64,000 nucleotides of DNA, taken from positions 434,001 to 498,000 of the forward strand of contig NZ_SBIP01000001.1 of NCBI RefSeq assembly GCF_004053875.1, read 5' to 3'. The notes under the pieces were generated by a model, which worked only from the letters and a program-made list of their open reading frames with translations, was not told the origin of the DNA and searched no databases. Below, in pieces: positions 51,857 to 59,755 of the stretch. Every line of letters begins with the position of its first letter. Position 1 is the first letter of the stretch. The stretch comes from Neorhizobium lilium (lineage in GTDB: Bacteria > Pseudomonadota > Alphaproteobacteria > Rhizobiales > Rhizobiaceae). Position numbers and translations under genes: made by a program.

Positions 51857-51915
51857 GGATCACCGATCCGTATCTATAAATGGATCAATGATCCGTATAT
51901 ACGGTTCACCGATCC
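51857..51915. promoter_or_regulatory. Three tandem palindromic TetR operators
   Basis: Three related 13-base palindromes lie in the divergent region: GGATCACCGATCC (51857-51869), GGATCAATGATCC (51882-51894, perfect) and GGTTCACCGATCC (51903-51915), each flanked by AT-rich ATA/TAT blocks. The spacing (25 and 21 bases) is close to two helical turns. They lie between the F420-like gene and tetR, so both should be repressed together. Confidence 0.75.
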
Positions 51916-51932
51916 ATTTATCAAGGTGGCTT

Positions 51933-52484
51933 ATGCGAGCAGACGCAAAAAAGAATTATGACCACATTCTCGAGGTCGCGCGTGGCGTCATCACCGAGCA
52001 CGGCTCCGATGCTTCGATGCGCGATATCGCCCGCCGGGCCGACGTCGGGTTGGCAACACTGCTCCGTCATTTCCCGACGCGAGAGACACTGTTCGAGGCA
52101 TTGCTGTGCACGAACCTCGACGCACTGACGCGGACATCGGCCGAATTCGAGACATCGAATTCACCGGGAGAGGCACTGGTGTCGTGGGTAAGGGATTGGG
52201 TGGCGTTCGCGCAAAGCTACAAGGGTGTGGTCGGAATGATGGCGGCCGCGCACACGAACCCGGATTCCGCCCTTTACGCTTCCTGCGCGGCGGTGCATTC
52301 AGCAAGCGCACGGCTTCTAGCTCGTGCTCAGGCCACAGGCGCGGCGCGCGAAGATATGAATGGGGACGACCTGTTTGCTCTGATGACGGCGCTGGGGTGG
52401 GCCGTGGACCAACCTTCATTCGCGCCACGGGCTGATCATCTCGTTCGCCTTATTACCAGCGCTGTTCTGACCCAGCCACGCTAG
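51933..52484 (+). CDS. TetR-family transcriptional regulator
   Basis: A 183-residue regulator. Its helix-turn-helix is ARGVITEHGSDASMRDIARRADVGLATLLRHFPTRETLFEALL (given in parts: DASMRDIARRADVG, TLLRHFPTRE). A C-terminal ligand-binding domain follows. The ATG at 51933 is preceded by AAGGTGG; the frame is open far upstream but that part is antisense to the reductase. The three palindromes directly upstream are its likely operators. Confidence 0.9.
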   Translation: MRADAKKNYDHILEVARGVITEHGSDASMRDIARRADVGLATLLRHFPTRETLFEALLCTNLDALTRTSAEFETSNSPGEALVSWVRDWVAFAQSYKGVVGMMAAAHTNPDSALYASCAAVHSASARLLARAQATGAAREDMNGDDLFALMTALGWAVDQPSFAPRADHLVRLITSAVLTQPR

Positions 52485-52566
52485 CCGTGACGTCAATGGT
52501 ACCCCCAATGGGGCAGAGCACCTAACTTTCCGCAATCGGAAAGCCACGCAAAATATGAACATCGGA

Positions 52567-53469
52567 CTACTTGATAAGGCTGCGGATACGGGGTTCGAGG
52601 AGAGGAATCATCTCCTTGACCTTCGGTGACGAGTTTTTGTAAGCCGTGTGCACGAGATAGCTAGGCCACGGAGCCGTTGACCAATCCGGAAGGACTTGAA
52701 CCAATCGGCCCCTTAAAATGTCGCTGTGAACCAAAGTTGGCGGCATGAGGGCAATGCCTTTGCCCATCAAGGCAAGGTGCTGGATCGCTCCAACGGAGTT
52801 CGATGAAATGCGGGCCTGTGGAACAACCCTGGCTTTCTCGTCGTCGGCGGAAACCAGGTTCCAGGTGGCAAGACTGCTGGCATCCTGTTCGGGCGAGATG
52901 ACAAGACATTGATGGAACGCCAGATCGCTCGGGTGACCGATCGCGGTTGATCGTTCTATATATTGGGGAGCGGCGACTAGGATCAGTCCGGCTATCCCCA
53001 ATCGCTTCGCTGTGAAACCAGAATCTTTGATGGCACTTGCCCGGATGGCGATATCGAACCCCTCACCGACCAAGTCCACGACGCGATCCGTCAAAAGCAA
53101 TTCGACCGTCACCTCTGGAAATCTCTCAACGTATTCCGTCACCGCTTCGCAGATCGGCGTGTAGTCAAACTCGGCCGGCGCCGTGATCTTCAACGTTCCC
53201 GTGGGGAACTTCTGGAATAACGAAGCTTCTTCGCCAGCGCTCGTCAGGGCAGCCACGGCCAGCTCGGCTTTCCTGAAAAATATCGCTCCTGCGTCCGTGA
53301 GACGCAGCTTTCTCGTCGTGCGCACAAGAAGGGTTACCCCGAGCGCTTTTTCAAGGTCCGACACCTTGTCGCTCACCGTTGAGTTGGGGAGGCCCATCTC
53401 CAGCGCGGCCTTTGTGAAGCTCCCCATCCGCACCACCCGTACGAATATCATCGCACCATTCAGATCCAC
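52567..53469 (-). CDS. LysR-type regulator 1
   Basis: A 300-residue LysR regulator. The winged helix includes MDLNGAMIFVRVVRMGSF and LPNSTVSDKVSDLEKALGV, and a periplasmic-binding-like effector domain follows. It is divergent from the NTF2-fold gene at 53600, and an inverted repeat at 53487-53504 lies between them. It probably controls that gene. Confidence 0.9.
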   Translation of the reverse strand: MDLNGAMIFVRVVRMGSFTKAALEMGLPNSTVSDKVSDLEKALGVTLLVRTTRKLRLTDAGAIFFRKAELAVAALTSAGEEASLFQKFPTGTLKITAPAEFDYTPICEAVTEYVERFPEVTVELLLTDRVVDLVGEGFDIAIRASAIKDSGFTAKRLGIAGLILVAAPQYIERSTAIGHPSDLAFHQCLVISPEQDASSLATWNLVSADDEKARVVPQARISSNSVGAIQHLALMGKGIALMPPTLVHSDILRGRLVQVLPDWSTAPWPSYLVHTAYKNSSPKVKEMIPLLEPRIRSLIK

Positions 53470-53486
53470 AAATCATCCTCGAAAAC

Positions 53487-53504
53487 TATCCGATGAGGCG
53501 GATA
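53487..53504. promoter_or_regulatory. Inverted repeat TATCCG-N6-CGGATA, candidate LysR box
   Basis: A perfect six-base inverted repeat with a six-base spacer lies 18 bases before the LysR start and about 96 bases before the NTF2-fold gene. The shape T-N11-A style and divergent layout fit a LysR-type site controlling both genes. Confidence 0.5.
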
Positions 53505-53599
53505 ATATAATCGAAATATACGAGCTAATCCATCGTGCCGTCACGGCCTATCTTCAGCACTCAAGCCGAAAAACAAGGCTGAAGACAAAGGAGAATTAA

Positions 53600-54001
53600 A
53601 TGTCACAGATTCTGACAGACAAAAATCAGATCGAGCAGCTTATCGAAAAGTATATCTATGCACTCAATCACTCGAAAACCGATATGGTGGTTCCGTTGTT
53701 TACCCAGGACGGCGTGCTGATGGGAGTGGACGCTCCGACGATGGAAGGAGCGGAGCAGCTCAAGGCCTTCTTCGATCACGGCTTCAGTATAATCAGGATC
53801 GAGCCCAAGATCTATATCGACGAGATCGTCATCACCGAAGACTATGCGTTTGCAAGATCGCATTCGCAGGTGCAGGTCACCGTATTGCAGACCAATGTTT
53901 CACATTCCGAACCGAACCGCGAACTGTTCATATTCAAAAAGGACGGCGGTGAGTGGAAGATCGCGCGATACATGTTTAATAAGGCGCCAAGCTCTCAATA
54001 A
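53600..54001 (+). CDS. SnoaL/NTF2-fold small protein
   Basis: A 133-residue protein of the NTF2-like superfamily (LIEKYIYALNHSKTDMVVPLFTQDGVLMG at the start, GGEWKIARYMFNK at the end). Such proteins are ligand-binding or isomerase-type enzymes. AAAGGAG precedes the ATG. It is divergent from the LysR gene, whose target it probably is. Its substrate is unknown. Confidence 0.75.
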   Translation: MSQILTDKNQIEQLIEKYIYALNHSKTDMVVPLFTQDGVLMGVDAPTMEGAEQLKAFFDHGFSIIRIEPKIYIDEIVITEDYAFARSHSQVQVTVLQTNVSHSEPNRELFIFKKDGGEWKIARYMFNKAPSSQ

Positions 54002-54342
54002 TTCGGCGACGAAGGACGCCCGTAATCTGAACAGCGAACTTATTTTGCGGGCGCTCGGCACAGGTGTGCGTAGAAGCGCCCGCCTGATTCGTGCGCGCCC
54101 AAGATGCAGTAGATGCCTCTGTTTCCGAACACAAGGCCGTTTACCAGGAACCATGTAGTGGCGCAACGACGCCATTTCACGGACCTTTGTCATATCTGAA
54201 CTGCTGCCTTGCAAGGAATGGACCCGCGACCGCCTGCATCACGGTTGTGGTCCTGAGGACAGTGGGCTCACCCAATTCCACCCCGCGTAGTCGGCGGACT
54301 GGGATCAGGATCGCCTTTCAACAGCGACTTATCAGCGCCCGG
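54002..54342. other. Intergenic region with a strong stem-loop, no gene seen
   Basis: No open frame of family resemblance is present in these 341 bases. The left end carries a large hairpin (54047-54083). The remainder has no clear promoter or terminator on either strand. Confidence 0.5.
54047..54083. other. Nested stem-loop GCGGGCGCT ... AGCGCCCGC
   Basis: A perfect nine-base stem (54047-54055 with 54075-54083) encloses 19 bases that contain a smaller CACA-GG-TGTG hairpin. It lies 46 bases after the NTF2-fold stop. The absence of a T-tract argues against an intrinsic terminator; an mRNA 3' stabiliser or structured repeat is possible. Confidence 0.45.
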
Positions 54343-54900
54343 TCAACGCCCAGGCGCCTGCCAGGCATGCGGTTGAAACGTTACTTCCAACGGCGGGTGC
54401 GTGATGTTGGCCGTGTAGTTCGTGATCGTGGATGCCGCAAGAACAGCGACCACTTCCAGCAGGCGGCTCTCATCAAAGCCCAAGTCGAGAAATTCACGTT
54501 TTTCGGTTTCGCTGACGGCACCACGCTTTTCGATCAGCGAACGCGTTAGTTTCGATAGACCGGCATGCTTAGCATCTCCAGGCAAAGCGCCGTTCCTGAT
54601 GGCGGCGACGTCGTCAGGGCCGATCCCTTCGGCATTTGCCAGATATGAATGGAATGCTACGGCCCACTCCGCACCATTGGTGACAGCATTGGTCAAAAGC
54701 AGGATCTGGATCTCGGCCTCGCTGAAACTGCCGCTGTGGACGCGACCGAACAGATCGGTCAGGCTGCCGATAAGCACGGGCGACGTTGCCATAGCCCCGG
54801 CGATGTTCGGTATGAAACCGAAGGCGGAGTCCAACGCCCCAAGCGCCGGCTTGGACGCTTCAGGCGCGGTCTCGATGGAATGAACGGGAAAGTTCGTCAT
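54343..54900 (-). CDS. Carboxymuconolactone-decarboxylase/AhpD-fold protein without CxxC
   Basis: A 185-residue protein of the CMD/AhpD fold (SGSFSEAEIQILLLTNAVTNGAEWAVAFHSYLA). AhpD-type members carry a redox Cys-x2-Cys in this helix; here the stretch is TNGAEWAV, so the thiol-peroxidase chemistry is lost and a decarboxylase-like or binding role is likely. AAAGGACC lies before the ATG; the frame is open to 54984. It follows the hydrolase gene on the same strand. Confidence 0.8.
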   Translation of the reverse strand: MTNFPVHSIETAPEASKPALGALDSAFGFIPNIAGAMATSPVLIGSLTDLFGRVHSGSFSEAEIQILLLTNAVTNGAEWAVAFHSYLANAEGIGPDDVAAIRNGALPGDAKHAGLSKLTRSLIEKRGAVSETEKREFLDLGFDESRLLEVVAVLAASTITNYTANITHPPLEVTFQPHAWQAPGR

Positions 54901-54980
54901 GTGATGGTCCTTTGATGTTTGCAATCGCGCTAAACCGCAACGCCTTGAAGAAAAGGCCGGGGACAAGCGCTGGGGTGTGT

Positions 54981-55784
54981 TCAATCGGTCTGCGCCGCCT
55001 CTTCGATCACCTCGGCGACTTGTTGCGGGTGCGAGAGCATGACGACATGCGATGCGCCGGGCACGACCACGACATCGCGTGCTTGCGCCCGCTTCGCCAT
55101 GAAGTCATGCAGCGCCGGGGGGATGCTCTTGTCGGCAGCACCATAGACGAAATAGGAGGGAATGGTTTTCCAGCCGGCCGGACCTGACGCCTCCTTCAAC
55201 GCGGCCTCTGTCACTGGCCTTTGTGTTATAGCCATCAATGTCACTTGATCATCCGGTAGGTCGGCTGCGAATGGCCCGGCAAATTTTGCGGGATCAACGC
55301 TCAACTCAATACCACCATCGGAAAGCGTCACTGGCTTTGCCAAGGCAGCACCCAGTTCACTGCCTGGAAACTTACCGATCAAAGCAAAGGCGCTCTCGCC
55401 CTTTTCTGGCGCGAAGGCCGCAGCGTAAACCAGCGCTCTGACATTGTTGTTGCCATTGGCTGCGTTGGTGATGACCGCACCGCCATAGGAATGGCCGACC
55501 AACACCACCGGCCCGTCGATGGATTTTATGACGCTGGCGACCGATGCGGCATCGCCAGCGACGCTGCGAAGCGGATCGGCGACAGCGACGATATTGTAGC
55601 CATCCTTTGAAAGGATCGGGATCACGCCATTCCAGGACGAGGAGTCAGCCATCGCACCGTGAACCAGAACGATGGTGGGTTTGATCGATGCGGCTTCGGA
55701 CGCAATTGGGGCGACCAGTAGTAGAGTAAGGGCCGCCATAGTTCGCGGTAAGCCGCGACCGGCCCATTTCGTTTCCGGATTCAT
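54981..55784 (-). CDS. Exported alpha/beta hydrolase
   Basis: A 267-residue hydrolase. A Sec signal (MAALTLLLVAPIASEAA) precedes HG motif VLVHGAMADSSSWN, nucleophile elbow VLVGHSYGGAV and a catalytic His near PGASHVVMLSHP. It resembles esterases that cleave small esters. AGGAG lies before the ATG. It is divergent from the second LysR gene, so it is likely under its control and in one operon with the CMD gene. Confidence 0.85.
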   Translation of the reverse strand: MNPETKWAGRGLPRTMAALTLLLVAPIASEAASIKPTIVLVHGAMADSSSWNGVIPILSKDGYNIVAVADPLRSVAGDAASVASVIKSIDGPVVLVGHSYGGAVITNAANGNNNVRALVYAAAFAPEKGESAFALIGKFPGSELGAALAKPVTLSDGGIELSVDPAKFAGPFAADLPDDQVTLMAITQRPVTEAALKEASGPAGWKTIPSYFVYGAADKSIPPALHDFMAKRAQARDVVVVPGASHVVMLSHPQQVAEVIEEAAQTD

Positions 55785-55891
55785 TATTTTCTCCTAGGCA
55801 AGCTTGGCGCCTGTATCTGGGACGATATAAACCATGCGATTTTTTGGATAAGACTTGCAGGTGGAACGATATTCGTGCGTACTATGCATGA

Positions 55892-56869
55892 ATGGATTTT
55901 GCCGATCTCAAAACATTCTGCCGGGTTGCCCAACTGAGCAGTATCGCGGCTGCAGCGCGGGCCGAGGCAACCGAGGCATCAACGGTATCGCGCAGGATCG
56001 CCGCACTTGAGGCGCAGCTTGGGACACGTCTGTTCCAGCGCACAACGCGCAAGCTATCACTGACGGAGGCCGGCGCGATTTTCCTGTCTCGCATTCTGCC
56101 GATCCTGGATGACGTCTCGGCGGCGCGCGAAGCGGCCGTTGCAGCGGTGGAACAGCCGGCCGGCCTGTTGCGCGTGACAGCTTCCAACGCCTACGGCGAA
56201 GCTGTCGTTGCCCCACTTCTGGTCGCGTTCTGCGCCCAATACCCTAAAATTGAGATAGACCTGCTGCTCTCGGATGCTCTGGTCGATCTCGTTGCCCAAC
56301 AGGTTGACGTCGCCTTGCGTCTGGGGCCGCGTCCCGCGGGCGATCTCATCGTCTCCAAGCTGAAGTCGATCGAGCGTCGTCTGGTGGCATCGAAGGAATA
56401 TCTGTCTTCAGTGCCGCCGGTCGAGCAGCCCGGTGATATTGTCGCGCATGTCTGTCTGCCGACGACGAATTCACCACAGCCGCCTCTGTGGCTGTTCAGG
56501 CGCGATCTCGAAAGTATCGAATTGGTCGTGCCGACGAAGATAAGGACCAGCAATACGCTGGCACTCCGCCAGCTCGTCCGCGACGGTGTCGGGATCTCGC
56601 TCCTTCCAGAGTGGTCGGTGGATGAGGACATTAAAAGTGGGAGGCTCGTCCAGCTCCTACCGAGTTGGAAGATCAGCGTTGGGGCGCAGGAGAGTGCCGT
56701 GTGGGTCGCCTATCCCTCGCGTGCCTACCTCCCCTTGAAGACGCGGAAATTCATCGATTTCTTTAGAGAGCAGGTTTCGTCTGAGGCTCCCGAATTTAAC
56801 ACGCGCAGTATGCAAGAAGATTTACAGATAACGTCTAGTGGAACGGAACGTTATCCCAAGATTTCTTGA
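55892..56869 (+). CDS. LysR-type regulator 2
   Basis: A 325-residue LysR protein. The DNA-binding domain is FADLKTFCRVAQLSSIAAAARA and STVSRRIAALEAQLGTRLFQR (in parts). The effector domain shows PAGLLRVTASNAYGEAVVAPLL. Its start codon lies close to an imperfect inverted repeat (ATTCGTGC/TGCATGAAT, about 55870-55893), so self-regulation is likely. It is divergent from the exported hydrolase. Confidence 0.9.
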   Translation: MDFADLKTFCRVAQLSSIAAAARAEATEASTVSRRIAALEAQLGTRLFQRTTRKLSLTEAGAIFLSRILPILDDVSAAREAAVAAVEQPAGLLRVTASNAYGEAVVAPLLVAFCAQYPKIEIDLLLSDALVDLVAQQVDVALRLGPRPAGDLIVSKLKSIERRLVASKEYLSSVPPVEQPGDIVAHVCLPTTNSPQPPLWLFRRDLESIELVVPTKIRTSNTLALRQLVRDGVGISLLPEWSVDEDIKSGRLVQLLPSWKISVGAQESAVWVAYPSRAYLPLKTRKFIDFFREQVSSEAPEFNTRSMQEDLQITSSGTERYPKIS

Positions 56870-57012
56870 CGGACAATGCCCGTTATACCCGGAGGTGACC
56901 GATCGAGGTCGGTAAGATCTCCGAGGGAGGAAGGCTGATCCAGGCCGCAACGCACTTGTGTTTCAGAACCTGATCAAGTTCGATAGCTGATGCCGATGGG
57001 GCTGGCGGATGA

Positions 57013-57393
57013 TTAAGCCGCATCCGAAATATCGAAGCGCACGATCTTGTCGCCCTCCATGCGAAAGATATGCATGACGGTCTTGTCCTTCAGGTCGTGG
57101 GTTTGCTGTCCCTGCAGTGGCTGACCATCGAGGTCGAAGACCGACTGGATCACCTCGACAGCGACGATACCGTCTTGCGTGGTGGTAAACGCCACCGGCT
57201 CGACATGCGGGCTGACGACAGCCCATTGACGCGTCCAATAATCGCGCACCGCCTCGCGCCCATACTCATGGCCTCCGTCCATGCCGTTTGCCCAGGCGAC
57301 ATCATCGGCAAGCGCGTTCAGAACCCCGTCGATATCTCTCGCGTTGAAGCGATCATACAGTTGCTTGATCAGTTGGATGTGATCGTTCGACAT
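57013..57393 (-). CDS. SnoaL-like NTF2-fold protein
   Basis: A 126-residue SnoaL-like protein (IQLIKQLYDRFNARDIDGVLNAL and HIFRMEGDKIVRFDIS). These proteins are steroid-isomerase- or polyketide-cyclase-fold proteins, and ketosteroid-isomerase-like activities are common. AGGAAA lies before the ATG. It is divergent from the MarR gene and likely its target. Confidence 0.82.
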   Translation of the reverse strand: MSNDHIQLIKQLYDRFNARDIDGVLNALADDVAWANGMDGGHEYGREAVRDYWTRQWAVVSPHVEPVAFTTTQDGIVAVEVIQSVFDLDGQPLQGQQTHDLKDKTVMHIFRMEGDKIVRFDISDAA

Positions 57394-57466
57394 GTCATTT
57401 TCCTCGATGTGAGAGGTATTGAACCGCTGCAGTAGCGACCAGGCCTTGCCTCCGGTCGTCGATTTA

Positions 57467-57484
57467 TATATTTACGTATGTATA
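57467..57484. promoter_or_regulatory. AT-rich palindrome, candidate MarR operator
   Basis: TATATTTACGTATGTATA pairs at seven of nine positions across its centre. It lies between the SnoaL-like gene and marR, about 30 bases before the MarR start, where a MarR dimer would repress both genes. Confidence 0.55.
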
Positions 57485-57514
57485 TTGTAGTCAAGCGTGA
57501 TCGAGGCAATCGCA

Positions 57515-58048
57515 ATGGATGAAGACGTGCTTTCAACACCAGGGCATCTGATCACACTCGCCGCCCGGGGGTTCGCCCGCCTGAGCGAGGCGCGACTCGG
57601 GCCGCTCGGCTTCGGTGTCGGACAGTTGCCGGTTCTTGTCGCGCTGCAGAATGGCAAAGCCGCAACGCAACGGGACCTCGCTCGTTTCGCCAAGGTCGAG
57701 CAGCCGCCAATGGCGCAAATGCTGGCGCGCATGGAGCGGGACGGCTTGATCAAGAAGACACCCGATCCGGCCGATGGTCGCAGCAGCAGCATCGGGCTCA
57801 CGGACACCGCACTGGAGCGCATTCCCTCGGCGGTCGAGACCTTGTTCCAAGGCAACAGAGAAGCCCTGGCAGGCTTCACCGACGCAGAAGCAGTACAATT
57901 CGTCGATCTCCTGACACGGCTGATTGAAAATCTGGATCAGATCGCGGGCTCTGCACCGGCATCGCGCAAAACGGATGGACTGCGTAAAGGCTTGCACGCC
58001 CGAACGGAACTATCTCCAGCAAGGCGGACCGCAGCTACCGACCAATGA
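57515..58048 (+). CDS. MarR-family transcriptional regulator
   Basis: A 177-residue regulator with the winged-helix DNA-binding region RDLARFAKVEQPPMAQMLARMERDGLIKKTPDPADGRSS (parts: LARFAKVEQPPMAQML and DPADGRSS with the wing). The ATG at 57515 has GAGG eight bases upstream; a GTG at 57497 is in frame. It overlaps the end of the convergent HxlR gene by 14 bases. A palindrome just upstream is its candidate operator. Confidence 0.9.
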   Translation: MDEDVLSTPGHLITLAARGFARLSEARLGPLGFGVGQLPVLVALQNGKAATQRDLARFAKVEQPPMAQMLARMERDGLIKKTPDPADGRSSSIGLTDTALERIPSAVETLFQGNREALAGFTDAEAVQFVDLLTRLIENLDQIAGSAPASRKTDGLRKGLHARTELSPARRTAATDQ

Positions 58049-58382
58049 CATGTCGTTCGGAAAACCGCCTTGCGGCTATCAGCACGGGCATGAAATCGCG
58101 CCCGGCATCGGTGAGTGCATATTCGACACGCAGCGGCAGTTCGCCGAAGTCTGTCCGGGTGACAAGCCCGTCACTTTCCAGCTCCCGCAGGTGCTGGGTC
58201 AACACTTTCTGCGAAATGCCGGGCATGTCCCGTTTCAACCGAGACGTTCGCATCGAAGGCTCCGCATAAAGGCGGAAGAGGATCGGCAGCTTCCAGCGTC
58301 CGCTGATCATATTCAGTACCCGTGTGATATGCGCGACGGCGCCATCCGGGCCAAGGCAAACTGAGCGTTCATCCTTTTCCAT
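58035..58382 (-). CDS. HxlR-family transcriptional regulator
   Basis: A 115-residue winged-helix protein: MISGRWKLPILFRLY then GISQKVLTQHLRELESDGLVTRTDFGELP. HxlR proteins often sense electrophiles or oxidants through a Cys, and the Cys here is at VCLGPDG near residue 9. The start at 58382 is preferred over 58412 because it leaves the AAGT-N4-ACTT repeat outside the gene. It is divergent from the SDR gene at 58462, its likely target. Confidence 0.85.
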   Translation of the reverse strand: MEKDERSVCLGPDGAVAHITRVLNMISGRWKLPILFRLYAEPSMRTSRLKRDMPGISQKVLTQHLRELESDGLVTRTDFGELPLRVEYALTDAGRDFMPVLIAARRFSERHVIGR

Positions 58383-58386
58383 GAGC

Positions 58387-58404
58387 ACTTTTAAGTGCGT
58401 ACTT
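58387..58404. promoter_or_regulatory. Overlapping ACTT/AAGT repeats, candidate HxlR operator
   Basis: ACTT-TT-AAGT (58387-58396) and AAGT-GCGT-ACTT (58393-58404) are two overlapping perfect inverted repeats in the 79 bases between hxlR and the SDR gene. AT-rich TACT/AGTA-type repeats are typical for HxlR proteins. It would allow one dimer to block both promoters. Confidence 0.55.
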
Positions 58405-58461
58405 GTCTCCATCACCGTCCCGGCTCCTTATCGCGCAGATATTTCAGATAGGGGCTCCTCG

Positions 58462-59271
58462 ATGGATTTGAAACTGGACGGAAAGATCGCGCTCGTGACC
58501 GGAAGCAGCAAGGGCATCGGCGAAGCGATCGCCAGAGGCCTCGCACGCGAGATGGCGATCGTAGTAGTGCATGGGCGCAATCGCGGCGAGGCGGAGCGTG
58601 TCGCTCGAGACATTCGCGCGCTGGGCGGACAGGCGCATGCCGTGGTCGGCGACCTCACTATTGACGATGAGGTCAAACGTCTTGTCGAAGAGGCTCAGGC
58701 GCTCGCCGGCCCGATAGACATCCTGATCAACAATGCTGGCGGTTCGGGCGATGCGGAAGACTGGACGAATACCCGCGCCTCGTCCTGGATCTCGACTTTT
58801 GACCGCAACGTTCTGGCCGCTGTCAGGGTCACCACGCGGCTTCTTCCGCACATGCGCGCCGCCAGGTGGCGCCGGATCGTCAACATTTCCAGTCTGGCCG
58901 GTTTAATGCCGCCCGCCGCCCGGCCTGACTATTCCGCAGCCAAGGCCGCGATGAACGCCATGACGGCATCAATGGCCAAAGCGGTCGCGGCCGACGGGGT
59001 GACAGTCAACACCGTATCGCCCGGCACAATCCATAGCGAACGGCTGGATGCACGGCTCCGCGACGTCGCCGGCGAGCAAGGAATAGCCGGGGATGCGCCA
59101 TGGGAATTGATTGAGCGCGCAGTCTTGCCCATGTTTGCTGCGGTTCCTGTCGGCCGTGTCGGAACTTTGGAAGAAATCGCCGACACCATCTCGTTTCTCG
59201 TCAGTCCTCGAGCGGGCTACATCACCGGTACCAATCTCAGGCTCGACGGCGGGGTGCTGCCCACGATCTGA
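58462..59271 (+). CDS. SDR-family oxidoreductase
   Basis: A 269-residue classical SDR: cofactor motif GSSKGIGEAIA, NNAGG, catalytic Ser in NISSLAGLMPP, YSAAKAAMNA (Tyr and Lys present), closing GTNLRLDGG. The ATG at 58462 has a weak GATAGGGG upstream; the frame is open to 58324. It is divergent from the HxlR gene. Directly after its stop, in the same frame, begins a recombinase remnant. Confidence 0.9.
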   Translation: MDLKLDGKIALVTGSSKGIGEAIARGLAREMAIVVVHGRNRGEAERVARDIRALGGQAHAVVGDLTIDDEVKRLVEEAQALAGPIDILINNAGGSGDAEDWTNTRASSWISTFDRNVLAAVRVTTRLLPHMRAARWRRIVNISSLAGLMPPAARPDYSAAKAAMNAMTASMAKAVAADGVTVNTVSPGTIHSERLDARLRDVAGEQGIAGDAPWELIERAVLPMFAAVPVGRVGTLEEIADTISFLVSPRAGYITGTNLRLDGGVLPTI

Positions 59272-59519
59272 CCGCATCATCTGGTTCTATCCGGAATCGC
59301 AGCCCGCGTCGTCAATCAAAGGCTTGCTACTGCACGGTCGCATAATCTGCGAGACATCCTGGCAACTCACATTTTGAAGCAGACCGGCTCCTACGAGCAG
59401 GCAAGCTATGCCATCCAAGATACGCCTGATGTGGTGCAGCGACACTATGGTCGCTTCCTGCCGCAGGACAAGGCGGCGTTAGCGGCCAAGATTCTCAACA
59501 AGTCTGGGACATGGCATAG
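59272..59519 (+). pseudogene. Tyrosine recombinase C-terminal remnant, truncated and frameshifted
   Basis: Translated from 59272 with no start codon, the text ends in SHNLRDILATHILKQTGSY, AIQDTPDVVQRHYGRFLP and DKAALAAKILNK. This matches the C-terminal catalytic part of a site-specific tyrosine recombinase, with the Hx2R box and the nucleophile-like Tyr in RHYGRF. The 5' part is missing. Near 59500 the frame breaks: one G appears lost after AACAAG, since inserting it would give LNKVWDMA followed by TAG at 59517-59519. It is a dead relic of a mobile element or island. Confidence 0.75.
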
Positions 59520-59755
59520 GGCTGACCGAGCCGCCCAGCTCGGAAGTTATGAGTATATCGCGTCCGAGCTGCCCCGTCGTCTTTGCGTTGATGGGATATG
59601 AACCATCGACCCTCAGTTGAACGAAAAAATGAAGACGGAAGGTCCACCGCTTGGCGCTGATAGCTGGACCTGATCAATATCTAGATGGTCGCTACGCCTG
59701 TGGCCTTCTAGTTGGCAATGCGCCGCCAAGGTGACGGCGCATTGCAGACGATCAA

